Source: Clostridioides mangenotii TR (GTDB lineage Bacteria; Bacillota; Clostridia; Peptostreptococcales; Peptostreptococcaceae). Taken from it: a stretch of 64,000 bases of DNA. The notes beneath the pieces were generated by a model that was not told the DNA's origin, ran no database searches, and saw nothing but the letters and a program-made list of their open reading frames with translations. Below are positions 28,654-37,576 of this stretch, in pieces (positions within the stretch are counted from its first letter, which is position 1; the number at the start of each line of letters is the position of its first letter). The translations under genes and the position numbers were made by a program. Where the stretch lies: positions 1-64,000 of the forward strand of contig NZ_AXUS01000008.1 of the NCBI RefSeq assembly GCF_000498755.1, read 5' to 3'.

Positions 28654-29829
28654 ATGAGCAAAAAAGTAGAAAAGAAGAAAAAATATATAATCACAAAAGC
28701 AATTTCTAAAAAAAATAACAAAAACAATAACAATAAATATATAGGAAGTCTTACATTTATGGTATTGCTTATGGCGATAACAAGTTATTACATCTTTAAG
28801 GATCAGTCATTCACATCGCTAGTAGGTGTTATTCAAAAAATAAACCCGGTTTATATATTGATCGGATTTTCTATGATGTTTTTGTACCTAGCTTGTGAAG
28901 CTATAGGAATCAATATAATAATGAAATCACTTGGTCAAAAGGTATCAGTGCTAAAAGGACTGGGTTATTCATTTGTAGGATTTTACTTTAGCTCAATAAC
29001 TCCCTCAGCATCTGGAGGTCAGCCAGCTCAAGTGTATTATATGAACAAGGATAAGATAAACATATCCTATTCATCGCTTACACTTATAATACTATCAGTT
29101 TTTCACCAACTAGTAGCTCTACTGTATGCCGGAATAATGTTTTTAGTTAGATACTCGTTTGTGAAAGAGGATATTGGAGCTATGAAGATACTTTTAGTAT
29201 ACGGAGTAGTTTCCAATGTAATATTAATCGGTGGAATGATAGGGATAGTATTTTCTAAGAAATTTGTAAATACATCAATTAAAGCTTTAGTTAAAATACT
29301 TTCTAAAGTTAAGATAGTAAAAAATATAGATAAGACAATGGATACTGTTGAAGAGCAGATATTGGAGTACCAAAAAGGAGCGGCGCATATCAAAGAAAAC
29401 CCTGCTTTGATGTTTAAAGTCTGTGTTATAACTATAGTTCAAATAACATCGATGTTCTTAGTACCGTATTTCGTTTACAAAGCATTTAACTTAACAGGAT
29501 ATGGAGTCTTAGATATAATAGCTGTTCAAGCTATACTAACACTTGCTGTATCATCACTTCCACTTCCGGGAGCAGTAGGAGCATCTGAAACTGGATTTTT
29601 GAATATGTTCAAGGTGTTCTTTGCAGGAAGTATGCTAATACCAGCGATGCTTGTATGTAGAATTTTAAACTTCTACGCATTTGTAGCATTAAGTGCTCTT
29701 ATTACACTTGTTATCCATATTAAACAAGTAAAAAAAGAGAGTTCAAAGAAAAAGGTATACAGACTTGTGAGTATGAGAAGGTTTGATTTTAAAAAGTACA
29801 TGGTTAATAAAAAAGAGATTCGCATTTGA
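28654..29829 (+). CDS. hexF: Flippase-like membrane protein (LPG_synthase_TM), HexF-like
   Basis: A 391-residue protein with a basic Lys/Asn-rich N-terminus and about eight membrane helices of the lysylphosphatidylglycerol-synthase membrane-domain family. Landmarks are YSFVGFYFSSITPSASGGQPAQVYYM and SSLPLPGAVGASETGFL. It lacks the cytoplasmic synthase domain of MprF, so a lipid-flipping role is the natural reading. As the third gene of the hexSDF-like operon it would move the aminoglycolipid to the outer leaflet. A long terminator follows. Confidence 0.87.
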   Translation: MSKKVEKKKKYIITKAISKKNNKNNNNKYIGSLTFMVLLMAITSYYIFKDQSFTSLVGVIQKINPVYILIGFSMMFLYLACEAIGINIIMKSLGQKVSVLKGLGYSFVGFYFSSITPSASGGQPAQVYYMNKDKINISYSSLTLIILSVFHQLVALLYAGIMFLVRYSFVKEDIGAMKILLVYGVVSNVILIGGMIGIVFSKKFVNTSIKALVKILSKVKIVKNIDKTMDTVEEQILEYQKGAAHIKENPALMFKVCVITIVQITSMFLVPYFVYKAFNLTGYGVLDIIAVQAILTLAVSSLPLPGAVGASETGFLNMFKVFFAGSMLIPAMLVCRILNFYAFVALSALITLVIHIKQVKKESSKKKVYRLVSMRRFDFKKYMVNKKEIRI

Positions 29830-29852
29830 AATTATAGAAATAGAGAATAGTG

Positions 29853-29925
29853 AGAATAGCATAGGTATTGGTGGTCATAAACAGATTTGCAATGACCACC
29901 AATACACATGCTATTCTTTTTTATG
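29853..29925 (+). terminator. Long intrinsic terminator after hexF
   Basis: AGAATAGCAT pairs with ATGCTATTCT at the base, and GTATTGGTGGTCAT pairs with ATGACCACCAATAC above it. TTTTTT follows. It ends the hexSDF-like operon. Confidence 0.92.
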
Positions 29926-29949
29926 TTTTTAAAAATGTTGCCGATCAAA

Positions 29950-29978
29950 TTGAAATAGATACCAATCATTGGTATAAT
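29950..29978 (+). promoter_or_regulatory. Sigma-A promoter with embedded 17-bp palindromic operator (lipoprotein gene)
   Basis: TTGAAA (29950-29955), 17 bases, TATAAT (29973-29978). The perfect palindrome ATACCAATCATTGGTAT (29959-29975) fills the spacer and overlaps the -10 box, so a repressor bound here would block polymerase. The same palindrome, differing only in its central base, lies in the promoter at 32059-32087. Confidence 0.82.
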
Positions 29979-30031
29979 TTTAGTGAAACGAGATGAATTT
30001 GTACAAATTTAAATTGTGAGGGAGCATTTTT

Positions 30032-30643
30032 ATGAAAAAAATATTAATAGTTGCATCGATGTTGTTATTGGTATTTACTGTAGGATGTAATAGTAAAAAT
30101 GATACAGGAAACAATGAAAAAGACAAGGATGTAAAGATATTATCCAATAAGAAATATATAGAGAGAATCAATTTAGTATTTGATGAATCGAGAAAATACA
30201 TTAGCGATTATACATATGTACATGATGAAGAAGAATACGTTGAGAAGACTCCGGAGAATGAGGAGTATCAAAAGTTATTAGAGAGTTATAAAATCAATGA
30301 AAAAAAGTATAAAGAAATGGGAGAAAAATTTTCTAAGTTTAGAAGTAAGGATGAAGAAACCAATAAAATTCATGATAAATTGATTCAAATATGTATCGAT
30401 AAATCAAATAATTTCAAAGAGAGAGACGAATTAGAAACGAAGATTAGAGAATTCGGTGTTAAAGAATTGGTTAATGAATTAGAAATAGAAGCAGGCACCG
30501 TTACAGAAAATCTTATGTCAGAAAAAGAACGAAATGAGATAGATATTAGAATTGATGAGCTGGATCGATTGATTTATGAGGATAATACATTAATAGATGT
30601 GTGGAATGAATTAGAACGTAATTTAGGTGTAAACTTAGATTGA
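30032..30643 (+). CDS. Predicted lipoprotein of unknown function
   Basis: A 203-residue protein with a lipoprotein signal (KKILIVASMLLLVFTVGC; Cys 19 would be lipidated) followed by a charged, mostly helical domain rich in Glu and Lys with coiled-coil character (ESYKINEKKYKEMGEKFSKF). No domain is recognised. It should be anchored to the outer face of the membrane. The gene stands alone, with a palindromic operator in its promoter and a terminator behind it. SD GAGGGAG fits the ATG. Confidence 0.85.
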   Translation: MKKILIVASMLLLVFTVGCNSKNDTGNNEKDKDVKILSNKKYIERINLVFDESRKYISDYTYVHDEEEYVEKTPENEEYQKLLESYKINEKKYKEMGEKFSKFRSKDEETNKIHDKLIQICIDKSNNFKERDELETKIREFGVKELVNELEIEAGTVTENLMSEKERNEIDIRIDELDRLIYEDNTLIDVWNELERNLGVNLD

Positions 30644-30684
30644 TAGGATAGGAAAATATATTGAAAAGAATATGGGTAAAAAAC

Positions 30685-30714
30685 AAAGGCGATTGCTTAA
30701 AAGCTATCGCCTTT
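30685..30714. terminator. Intrinsic terminator between lipoprotein gene and adh
   Basis: AAAGGCGAT (30685-30693) pairs with ATCGCCTTT (30706-30714) around a 12-base loop. It lies between converging genes and has A and T runs suited to both directions. Confidence 0.82.
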
Positions 30715-30817
30715 AAAAGTTTAGATGATTTTATTATTAAGTTATGTTCACTTATTTGTAAACTATAACATTAGATTAGCTTAAATATATTGTTTTATAT
30801 TTTTTGTTTAATTAAAT

Positions 30818-31879
30818 CTATAGTATAACTACAGGTTTAATTAAATCTCTAGGTTTGTCTTTCATTAACATAAGAGCTTCTTCCATATGGTCAAAGCCAT
30901 TGAATTTATGTGTTAATAACTTGCTTGTATCAAGCCTTCCTGTTTCCATTAGAGATACTAGTTTTTCCATACGTAATCTACCACCAGGCATTAAACCTCC
31001 AGCGATTACTTTATGGCCCATGCCGCAGCCCCACTCAACTCTTGGAATTTTTATATAGTCGCCACTACCTAAATAATTTACATTACCAATTCTACCACCT
31101 GGTTTTAGCATTTCTATAGCTTGTGCAAAAGTATCATTATCTCCTCCTGCAATTATAACTTTATCAACACCTTTACCATGAGTTTTTTCCATAATTTGAG
31201 CGACTATGTCGCCTTCTTTATAGTTTAGTATATCTGTAGCACCATATTCTTTAGCAGCAGCTACACAGTTAGCACGAGAACCTACTCCATATAAATGAGA
31301 AGCACCTCTAAGCGCTGCTCCAGCAACAGCCATAAGACCAACAGGCCCGATACCTATTACACAAACTGAATCTCCAAATTGGACATCAGCTAATTCAACG
31401 CCATGAAATCCTGTTGGAACCATATCACTTAGCATAACAGCGTCTGCTACATCGACACCTTCAGGAATTAGAGCTAGATTTGCATCAGCTTCATTAACAT
31501 GAAAGTATTCACTAAAAACTCCATCTTTAAAATTAGAAAATTTCCAACCAGCTAGCATACCGCCTGAATGCATTGAATACCCAGCTTGAGCTTCTAGAGA
31601 TCCCCAATCAGGAGTAATAGCAGGAACTATTACTTTGTCCCCAGCTTTAAAGGACTTAACCTCACTTCCGACCTCTACAACTTCACCCACAGCTTCATGA
31701 CCTAAAATCATATCACTACGTTCACCTATTGCACCTTCCCATACTGTATGTATATCAGATGTACATGGTGAAACAGCTAGCGGTTTTACAATTGCATCTA
31801 AATTACCACATTTTGGAACATCTTTTTCGATCCAACCAACATTTCCTATTCCCAACATTGCAAAGCCTTTCATCTTCAT
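30818..31879 (-). CDS. adh: Zinc-dependent secondary-alcohol dehydrogenase (NADP-type, isopropanol dehydrogenase-like)
   Basis: A 353-residue medium-chain dehydrogenase that interconverts secondary alcohols and ketones. The catalytic zinc ligands are in AVSPCTSDIHT (Cys), LGHEAVGEV (His, Glu) and the Asp of MLSDMVPTGFHG. The Rossmann motif is GIGPVGLMAVAGA, and VGSRANCV fits the NADP-binding pattern of the Clostridium beijerinckii enzyme, which it resembles along its whole length (RVEWGCGMGHKVIAGGLMPGGRLR). The typical structural-zinc cysteine cluster is absent, as in that group. SD GAGGAGA precedes the ATG at 31879. It is monocistronic. Confidence 0.93.
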   Translation of the reverse strand: MKMKGFAMLGIGNVGWIEKDVPKCGNLDAIVKPLAVSPCTSDIHTVWEGAIGERSDMILGHEAVGEVVEVGSEVKSFKAGDKVIVPAITPDWGSLEAQAGYSMHSGGMLAGWKFSNFKDGVFSEYFHVNEADANLALIPEGVDVADAVMLSDMVPTGFHGVELADVQFGDSVCVIGIGPVGLMAVAGAALRGASHLYGVGSRANCVAAAKEYGATDILNYKEGDIVAQIMEKTHGKGVDKVIIAGGDNDTFAQAIEMLKPGGRIGNVNYLGSGDYIKIPRVEWGCGMGHKVIAGGLMPGGRLRMEKLVSLMETGRLDTSKLLTHKFNGFDHMEEALMLMKDKPRDLIKPVVIL

Positions 31880-32058
31880 ATAGATAATCTCCTCTTCAAT
31901 TGGTTTGTTTATAGAACTGTTTGTTAATAATTTATTTATGTCAATTTTATGATATTGCTTTATTATCTAATTGTCAATGATGAATACTATATATATTAAT
32001 TTTCTATTATAATAGCTAACTGTATTAGTATTAAATAATTAAATATTTTCCTATTTAT

Positions 32059-32087
32059 TTGTAACGGATACCAATTATTGGTATAAT
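32059..32087 (+). promoter_or_regulatory. Sigma-A promoter with embedded 17-bp palindromic operator (YHYH gene)
   Basis: TTGTAA (32059-32064), 17 bases, TATAAT (32082-32087). The perfect palindrome ATACCAATTATTGGTAT (32068-32084) has exactly the same placement as in the promoter of the lipoprotein gene, which indicates one shared regulator. Confidence 0.82.
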
Positions 32088-32132
32088 CTGAGATGATTTG
32101 AGTTAATTTAAGGATGAATAGGGGGAGTTTTT

Positions 32133-33254
32133 GTGAATTTTTTGAGGAGAAAATCTAAAAATAGGTGTTTTGCTGTAATCTTGACTGTTTCTTTGATGAG
32201 TTTTGGAAGTATATCTTTTGCTCACTCTGGAAGAACAGATTCTTCAGGAGGACATCACGACTATAAGAACAAGTCTGCTCTTGGAAGCTATCACTACCAT
32301 CATGGTTATGGTCCACATTTACATACTAATGGATGTCCTTATGAAGGTGGCGGATCTAGTTCATCTGGATCTTCTGGAAATTCTGCAAGCACGAGAGAAA
32401 CGGAGCAAAGAAGGGCTGAAGAAGCTGCAAAAATGGAAGCAGAAGCTAAAGCTAGACAAGAGGAAAAAGAGAAAGAAAGAATTAAAAAAGAGGGTACTAA
32501 TAAAGGGTATGAAGATGGATATTCGAGAGTTGGTCGTGACACTTCGTCGTATTCAGGAAGTTATATAGATAATTATTATAACGGATACAATGAAGGGTAC
32601 AACAGAGGTCTTGAAAAAGTAGAAGAGGATGCGAAAGAAGCTTCTGAAAAAGGGTACAACCTTGGAGTTACAGGAGAAGATATAGAAAATCCTTATTCTC
32701 AAGAGGTATTATTAGTATCATTTAAAGAAGGATACGAGAAAGGTTTTGAAGAGTACAAGACTAAGAAAAAAGTAGAGTACATGGCAATTGGAAAGCAAGA
32801 CGGTGCTGAAGATAAACCTATGATGGAATTTGAAGAGGATATAAATAAAGAAATTAAAGCTGCGTATATAGATGGGTATAACAGTTCTCAAAAAGTTATA
32901 GAAAAAGAATTTAACAATAAAGGATTTAAAGCTGCAATTAAGAAAGCTAAATCAGAAGAAAGTTCTATAAAAAATGAAAAACACTCTAAATGGTATAAAG
33001 CCGGGTACGAAAACGGCAAAAAGAGATTAGATAAAGAACTTGAAAAAGCATACCAAAAAGGATTAAAAGGGGAGGAATTCCAAGTAGAAACAGCAGTGCT
33101 TGGAGCGAAAGAATACCTTAAAGAGGAATACGATAGAGGAAAAGAAGATGCAAAAACTAATGGAGCTATTGGAGCAGGCGTCATAGGCGTATCGGCAACA
33201 GGGTTAGTTCTATATAGAAGAAACAGAAAGAAAAAGAGAAATAATAAGTACTAA
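32133..33254 (+). CDS. YHYH-domain surface protein with Gly/Tyr repeats and C-terminal membrane anchor
   Basis: A 373-residue exported protein. A signal peptide (RCFAVILTVSLMSFGSISFA) leads into a small His/Cys-rich domain (HSGRTDSSGGHHDY ... SYHYHHGYGPHLHTNGCPY), the YHYH motif. A Ser/Gly linker and a charged coiled-coil stretch follow, then repeats around YxxGYxxGxxK (DGYSRVG, NGYNEGYNRGLEK, KEGYEKGFEEYK, YKAGYENGKKR), and finally a membrane helix (AIGAGVIGVSATGLVLY) with a basic tail. The histidine cluster suggests metal binding. GTG is the start, after GGGGGAG. Confidence 0.85.
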   Translation: MNFLRRKSKNRCFAVILTVSLMSFGSISFAHSGRTDSSGGHHDYKNKSALGSYHYHHGYGPHLHTNGCPYEGGGSSSSGSSGNSASTRETEQRRAEEAAKMEAEAKARQEEKEKERIKKEGTNKGYEDGYSRVGRDTSSYSGSYIDNYYNGYNEGYNRGLEKVEEDAKEASEKGYNLGVTGEDIENPYSQEVLLVSFKEGYEKGFEEYKTKKKVEYMAIGKQDGAEDKPMMEFEEDINKEIKAAYIDGYNSSQKVIEKEFNNKGFKAAIKKAKSEESSIKNEKHSKWYKAGYENGKKRLDKELEKAYQKGLKGEEFQVETAVLGAKEYLKEEYDRGKEDAKTNGAIGAGVIGVSATGLVLYRRNRKKKRNNKY

Positions 33255-33259
33255 ATTTA

Positions 33260-33306
33260 AAAAAGCAGTATCCTAAAAAAGTTACATAATTAGGATACTG
33301 CTTTTT
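33260..33306. terminator. Bidirectional terminator, 17-bp perfect stem
   Basis: Arms 33260-33276 and 33290-33306 are perfect complements with A-run and T-run ends. They serve the YHYH gene and the converging PNPOx-family gene. Confidence 0.92.
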
Positions 33307-33397
33307 CAATCTCATCTAAAGTATTCGATTTTATGATGTAGTAATTTAATTATTTAATTAAAATCAAAAGCATTAAAAGCTTAAGTATAAGTGACAG

Positions 33398-33868
33398 TTA
33401 GCGTCTAGATTTTCCAGTAATATGATCTACAGTTATTTTTACCACATAAGTTTGCCCAGTTAGAGCTGTTATGTATTTTTTACCTTTGTCTGTAATATTA
33501 GAATCAGGGTCGTATTTATTGATAAGCTCCATTAGAGCAGCGTATTTTTCATCATCTAAAGCCTCGGTAGCTGTTCCGAAAACTATTACACTTTCGTAAT
33601 TGGTAGTGAATTCACCTGGAAGTATCTCAGTATTACCTACTGCATTAAACGATACTTTGTCGTTGTTTTTAATATTTTCGATTTTGTGACCAGTTTTGGC
33701 ACTGTGGAAATATATTGCATCATTGAAATAAACATAGCTTACCGGAACACCGTATGGATACCCGTTATCGCTTATTGAAGAAAGAACTCCATACTCGCAA
33801 TTCTTTAGGATATCTTTTGCCTCTTCAACACTTAACATTCTATCTTTTCTTCTCATCTCTTTAAACAT
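33398..33868 (-). CDS. Pyridoxamine 5'-phosphate oxidase-fold flavoprotein, NimA-like
   Basis: A 156-residue split-barrel flavin-binding protein. The pattern EMRRKDRMLSVEEAKDILKNCEYGVLSSISDNGYPYGVPVSYVYF ... IYFHSAKTGHKIENIKNNDKVSFNAVG ... YESVIVFGTA is that of the NimA/PNPOx-like group, and ITGKSRR is the usual C-terminus. The relatives include 5-nitroimidazole reductases and general FMN or F420-type reductases; the substrate here is unknown. SD GGAGGG precedes the ATG. It is a single gene. Confidence 0.9.
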   Translation of the reverse strand: MFKEMRRKDRMLSVEEAKDILKNCEYGVLSSISDNGYPYGVPVSYVYFNDAIYFHSAKTGHKIENIKNNDKVSFNAVGNTEILPGEFTTNYESVIVFGTATEALDDEKYAALMELINKYDPDSNITDKGKKYITALTGQTYVVKITVDHITGKSRR

Positions 33869-34066
33869 ACAAATCCCTCCAATTTAGAAATATAATCAAA
33901 ACATTTGGTATTTTCTACTATTTACTTAATTATACCATGTCGCAAAAAAATGTATAAGAGAAATAAATAAAGGGCTAGTTAACGGTTACTTATGCATAAT
34001 ATTTTAAAGTAATTTCGAAAAACGTTGAAATTTCATAAAAAATAAAATAGAAAAAATATGGAATTG

Positions 34067-34095
34067 TTGCTATGTAAAACCAAATAAGTTATAAT
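34067..34095 (+). promoter_or_regulatory. Promoter of the large CWB2 protein gene
   Basis: TTGCTA (34067-34072), a 17-base spacer and TATAAT (34090-34095) lie about 60 bases upstream of the ATG at 34157. Confidence 0.65.
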
Positions 34096-34156
34096 ATTCC
34101 ATAATGCAATAAATATGTAAAAAGAAGTAAAATCTTAATATACGGGGTGAAAATTA

Positions 34157-37129
34157 ATGTTGAAAAGAAAAAAAATCTTATCGAAGTTACTTGCCACTAC
34201 TATGGTATTAACATCGTTTACAGTTAATGCAAGTGCAGCAGAAGTAAATTCTGATACTATTCTTGGTGGAAGTAATAGATTCGAAACAGCAATAAAAATA
34301 AGTGAAAATGGGTGGTCTACTTCTGACCGTGCTGTTCTTATAAATGGGGAAAAAGGATTAGTTGATGCTTTAACAGCTACTCCATATGCATATACAAAAA
34401 ATGCACCTATATTAATAACTGCATCAGGTAAACTTACACCAGCAACAGCTAACAGACTTACTAAAATGGGAGTTAAAAATGTTGATGTAGTAGGTGGAAC
34501 AAACTCAGTATCAGAAGGTGTTGTTACTGAACTTAAAAACAAAGGCATAACAGTAAACAGAATATCTGGAGCATCAAGATATGACACAAGTTTAGCTGTA
34601 GCAAAAGAGATAGATAAAATACAAGATGTAGCTCAAATAGCTGTTGTAAATGGAGATAAAGGTATTCCTGATGCTGTAAGTGTTGCAGCACCAGCAGCAA
34701 GCAAAAAGATGCCAATACTATTAGCAGAAAATAACGGATTAAACGCAGCAAGTAAGAAATTTGTTGATGGTGAAGGGGTTACTAAATCTTATGTAATAGG
34801 ATCAACAAATTCAGTATCTGATGGCGTAATGAACTCTTTACCAGGAACTAAAACTAGACTTGGTGGAGCTAACAGACATGACACTAATGCTGCAGTTATA
34901 AAAGAATTCTATACAGCTACTTCTTTAAGTAATATATATGTAGCTAAGTCAGGAATGGTTAAGTCTAAAGACGAGATAGTTGATGCTTTATCAGCAGGTG
35001 TTTTAGCTGCTAAGAATGGTAATCCAATTGTTTTAGTTGGAAATAACATAGAGACTTCTCAACAATCATTACTAGCCAGCAAGAAGTTTACTAAGATGAC
35101 TCAAATTGGTATGGGTGTTCCTGCTAATTCTGTAAATCAAATAAAAGCTACTCAAGCTGATGAAGAATCTGTTGTTAGTAGTGTTAGCGCAGTTAATTAC
35201 AATACTTTAAAAATAACTGGTAAATTATTAGATAAGTTAACTACAGGAAGTTTCTCTATATCAGGAAATAGTGTTAGTTCATACTCTCCTAATACAGCTG
35301 GAACTGAAGCAACTTTAGTTTTCAATAGCGCTTTTGGAGCAAATAATACACTAAGTGTTAATAGTAACCTAGGAAAAGCTACTAGTCATAATTTTACATA
35401 CAATACAAATGTATCAAGTGTTCAAGCTAGTACAAAAGAAGTTGCAGAAGGATCATCAGCTACTTTAGAGTTAACAGTTAATGGGAATGACAAAAAATCA
35501 CTTCGTGAATTAAAGGAACAAGGATGGACTATAGAGTTTATATCTAAATCAGATATATTTTATGATGTAGAAGCTTCTAAAGATGGAGAATTTATATCAG
35601 AAAATGGTCGTTTAAAGACAACATTAAAAGCAGGGGAAACTCATAACTATAAAGTTATTATCAAAAATGGGAACACAAAATATGAGAGTACATTAACTGC
35701 ATTTGAGGTTGTTGATAAAGCCGCTGCATATGAAAGTATAGTTTCTAGTAAATTTGATTTGACTATAACAACAGCAAATAGTAAACCAATAAATACTGAT
35801 GTAAATACTATTACTAGAGGAGAATCTGCAGTAATAAATCAAATTGAAGTAAAAGATTCATTAGGAAATACTAAAAAAGTTGATATTAAAGAGTTCGATA
35901 TAACATCTAATAATAAAGGTGTTTTAGATATACAGAATGGAAATACGTTAGTAACTATGGGTGGTGAGGCAACAGTAACAATAACAGTTAAAAAGGGAAA
36001 TCTAAGCAAGAACTTTAGTGTTGTTGTTAAGCCAGCAGAAAATCGTAAATTTGATAGTGTAACTTTATCAAAGTCGACTATTAAATTAGCAAAAGGTGCT
36101 ACTGGGAAAGTTGATGTTAGACTACTAGATCAATTTGGTGCTCCGTGGGAAGATGACACTAAACTTACTGATGAAAAGGTTATGTTAGACAAAAATCAAA
36201 TAGCGACAATTTCAGAAAATCAAGAAGCGGGCTCTAATCTAAGAACGTTAACTATAACAGCATCAAGTGATAATGCAGGAGAGAATGGAAGAGTTAAAAT
36301 CGCAAAATCCGAACTAAGAGTAGATATAAGTGCTAATAATGAAGCGACTTATTATGAATTTGATGTATTAGAGGGCGGAAGTAAGAATATAGATGTATAT
36401 ACGCCAAATAACAATAATTACGAAAAAGAGGTTGTATTAGGCATTAATGGACTAACGACTTCAAATGGTTATTCGACAGGAGCTATAGACTTATCAAAAG
36501 TAAAATTTTCAGATAGTATTCCAACTAAAGAATCAGACTTTGATAGTTATGAGTATATAGTAGCTCCTAGTGTAAAAGATACAGTAAATTTAGATTTTAA
36601 GAAGGATGCTAGTTTAAATAAAATTGCGATTAAAGTTAAGGCATTAAAAAAAGGTACTCCAACATTATATATTTATCCAAAGGCTGTAGCAACAGCAACA
36701 TCTGCAACTTCTAAAGGTTCTATAGGTTTATCAGTAGCTGATACAACACCTAAATTAACAAATCTTGATTTTGAATATGTTGGGGATATTAAAGAGGCAA
36801 CTAGCTTTGATTTAATGTCTAAATTATTTGATATAAGAGAAGTTGGTACTGGACAAAATCTAAAAAAAATAATAAATAATATAAAAGTGGAAGGTGTAGC
36901 TAATGAAGTTTTAGTAAATAATGTTGGCAACAAATTTAAACTATATGCAAACAACACAAGTACGCCTATTGCTGATATTGAAATAACTAATACATCGGGG
37001 GCAAGTATAGTTAACGGGGAATTGACTGCTAGTAAAGGCAATAAAGATGGAACAATTGTAATTAATGTATATAAAACAGGAGAAAGTAAGGTATTTAAGC
37101 AGAAATTAATATCTGTAAATATAAAATAA
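34157..37129 (+). CDS. Large cell-wall protein: CWB2 repeats plus Ig-like stalk
   Basis: A 990-residue exported protein. A signal peptide (KLLATTMVLTSFTVNASA) is followed at once by three CWB2 repeats (about residues 34-330; ILGGSNRFETAIKI, RISGASRYDTSLAVA, RLGGANRHDTNAAVI) that dock it onto the wall polymer. Residues 340-990 are beta-rich and resemble stacked bacterial Ig-like modules (KEVAEGSSATLELTVNG; SVTLSKSTIKLAKGATGKVDVRLLDQFG). The C-terminal part is probably surface-exposed and may be an adhesin or minor S-layer component. The order, CWB2 first and variable domain last, is the reverse of the SlpA-like proteins downstream. A terminator follows directly. Confidence 0.93.
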   Translation: MLKRKKILSKLLATTMVLTSFTVNASAAEVNSDTILGGSNRFETAIKISENGWSTSDRAVLINGEKGLVDALTATPYAYTKNAPILITASGKLTPATANRLTKMGVKNVDVVGGTNSVSEGVVTELKNKGITVNRISGASRYDTSLAVAKEIDKIQDVAQIAVVNGDKGIPDAVSVAAPAASKKMPILLAENNGLNAASKKFVDGEGVTKSYVIGSTNSVSDGVMNSLPGTKTRLGGANRHDTNAAVIKEFYTATSLSNIYVAKSGMVKSKDEIVDALSAGVLAAKNGNPIVLVGNNIETSQQSLLASKKFTKMTQIGMGVPANSVNQIKATQADEESVVSSVSAVNYNTLKITGKLLDKLTTGSFSISGNSVSSYSPNTAGTEATLVFNSAFGANNTLSVNSNLGKATSHNFTYNTNVSSVQASTKEVAEGSSATLELTVNGNDKKSLRELKEQGWTIEFISKSDIFYDVEASKDGEFISENGRLKTTLKAGETHNYKVIIKNGNTKYESTLTAFEVVDKAAAYESIVSSKFDLTITTANSKPINTDVNTITRGESAVINQIEVKDSLGNTKKVDIKEFDITSNNKGVLDIQNGNTLVTMGGEATVTITVKKGNLSKNFSVVVKPAENRKFDSVTLSKSTIKLAKGATGKVDVRLLDQFGAPWEDDTKLTDEKVMLDKNQIATISENQEAGSNLRTLTITASSDNAGENGRVKIAKSELRVDISANNEATYYEFDVLEGGSKNIDVYTPNNNNYEKEVVLGINGLTTSNGYSTGAIDLSKVKFSDSIPTKESDFDSYEYIVAPSVKDTVNLDFKKDASLNKIAIKVKALKKGTPTLYIYPKAVATATSATSKGSIGLSVADTTPKLTNLDFEYVGDIKEATSFDLMSKLFDIREVGTGQNLKKIINNIKVEGVANEVLVNNVGNKFKLYANNTSTPIADIEITNTSGASIVNGELTASKGNKDGTIVINVYKTGESKVFKQKLISVNIK

Positions 37130-37157
37130 AAAAGTGGGCTTAAGCCCACTTTTTTTA
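37128..37157. terminator. Bidirectional terminator
   Basis: AGTGGGCTTAAGCCCACT flanked by A-run and T-run follows the stop codon of the CWB2 gene. It also ends the converging YvrJ-type cassette. Confidence 0.9.
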
Positions 37158-37159
37158 TT

Positions 37160-37306
37160 CTATTTTATTTCCAATATACTCATAGCCAACTTATCAATAC
37201 TATCGCTAAGACCTACCAACTTACCCTCTATCCTAATAAGCAAGTACATACACAAAGCGATAGGAAAGCCAACATTCGTGATCAGAAATTGTATATCATC
37301 AAACAT
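37160..37306 (-). CDS. YvrJ-family small membrane protein
   Basis: A 48-residue peptide: FDDIQFLITNVGFPIALCMYLLIRIEG carries one membrane helix, followed by a short amphipathic tail (KLVGLSDSIDKLAMSILEI). The opening residues and the NVGFPIAL motif match the YvrJ family of small Firmicutes proteins of unknown function. It is the last gene of a three-gene minus-strand cassette, 12 bases after the DUF2922 gene, and shares its terminator with the converging surface-protein gene. It is too short for routine gene finders. Confidence 0.85.
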   Translation of the reverse strand: MFDDIQFLITNVGFPIALCMYLLIRIEGKLVGLSDSIDKLAMSILEIK

Positions 37307-37318
37307 AGAATCACCAAC

Positions 37319-37543
37319 CTATACTAACTCGTAAACAGTAGTATCAGTCTCAGTAACCTTAGCGCTATCTAAAGAAACGAAATCTTTTCCATCAACAGCA
37401 AATATATTTTTACTAAGTATCAACCCCATAGTAGACTTTATCTCTTCTTCAGTTATATCAATCTTAGGATTATCAATTGAAATCGATGCAGACTTATCAG
37501 CAGAAGTCATAAAGCTCATAACTAACTTTCTTTTAGTTTCCAT
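37319..37543 (-). CDS. DUF2922 family protein
   Basis: A 74-residue soluble protein (METKRKLVMSFMTSADKSAS ... VDGKDFVSLDSAKVTETDTTVYELV). It matches DUF2922, whose members are almost always encoded next to DUF1659 and YvrJ genes, as here. The predicted fold is a small beta-rich domain. SD GGAGGTAG precedes the ATG at 37543. The function is unknown. Confidence 0.87.
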   Translation of the reverse strand: METKRKLVMSFMTSADKSASISIDNPKIDITEEEIKSTMGLILSKNIFAVDGKDFVSLDSAKVTETDTTVYELV

Positions 37544-37576
37544 ACACTACCTCCTTAATATAATTTTATATTTAAA

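Noticed and set aside
30806-30848. Direct repeat GTTTAATTAAATCT at the end of adh as an attachment site
   Set aside because: Only 14 AT-rich bases are shared and there is no integrase or tRNA gene; it looks like a small local duplication.
32203-32568. 121-codon frame overlapping the YHYH gene
   Set aside because: It is the shifted frame of the repetitive His/Lys/Glu-coding sequence; the YHYH frame has the signal peptide, recognised domain and membrane anchor.
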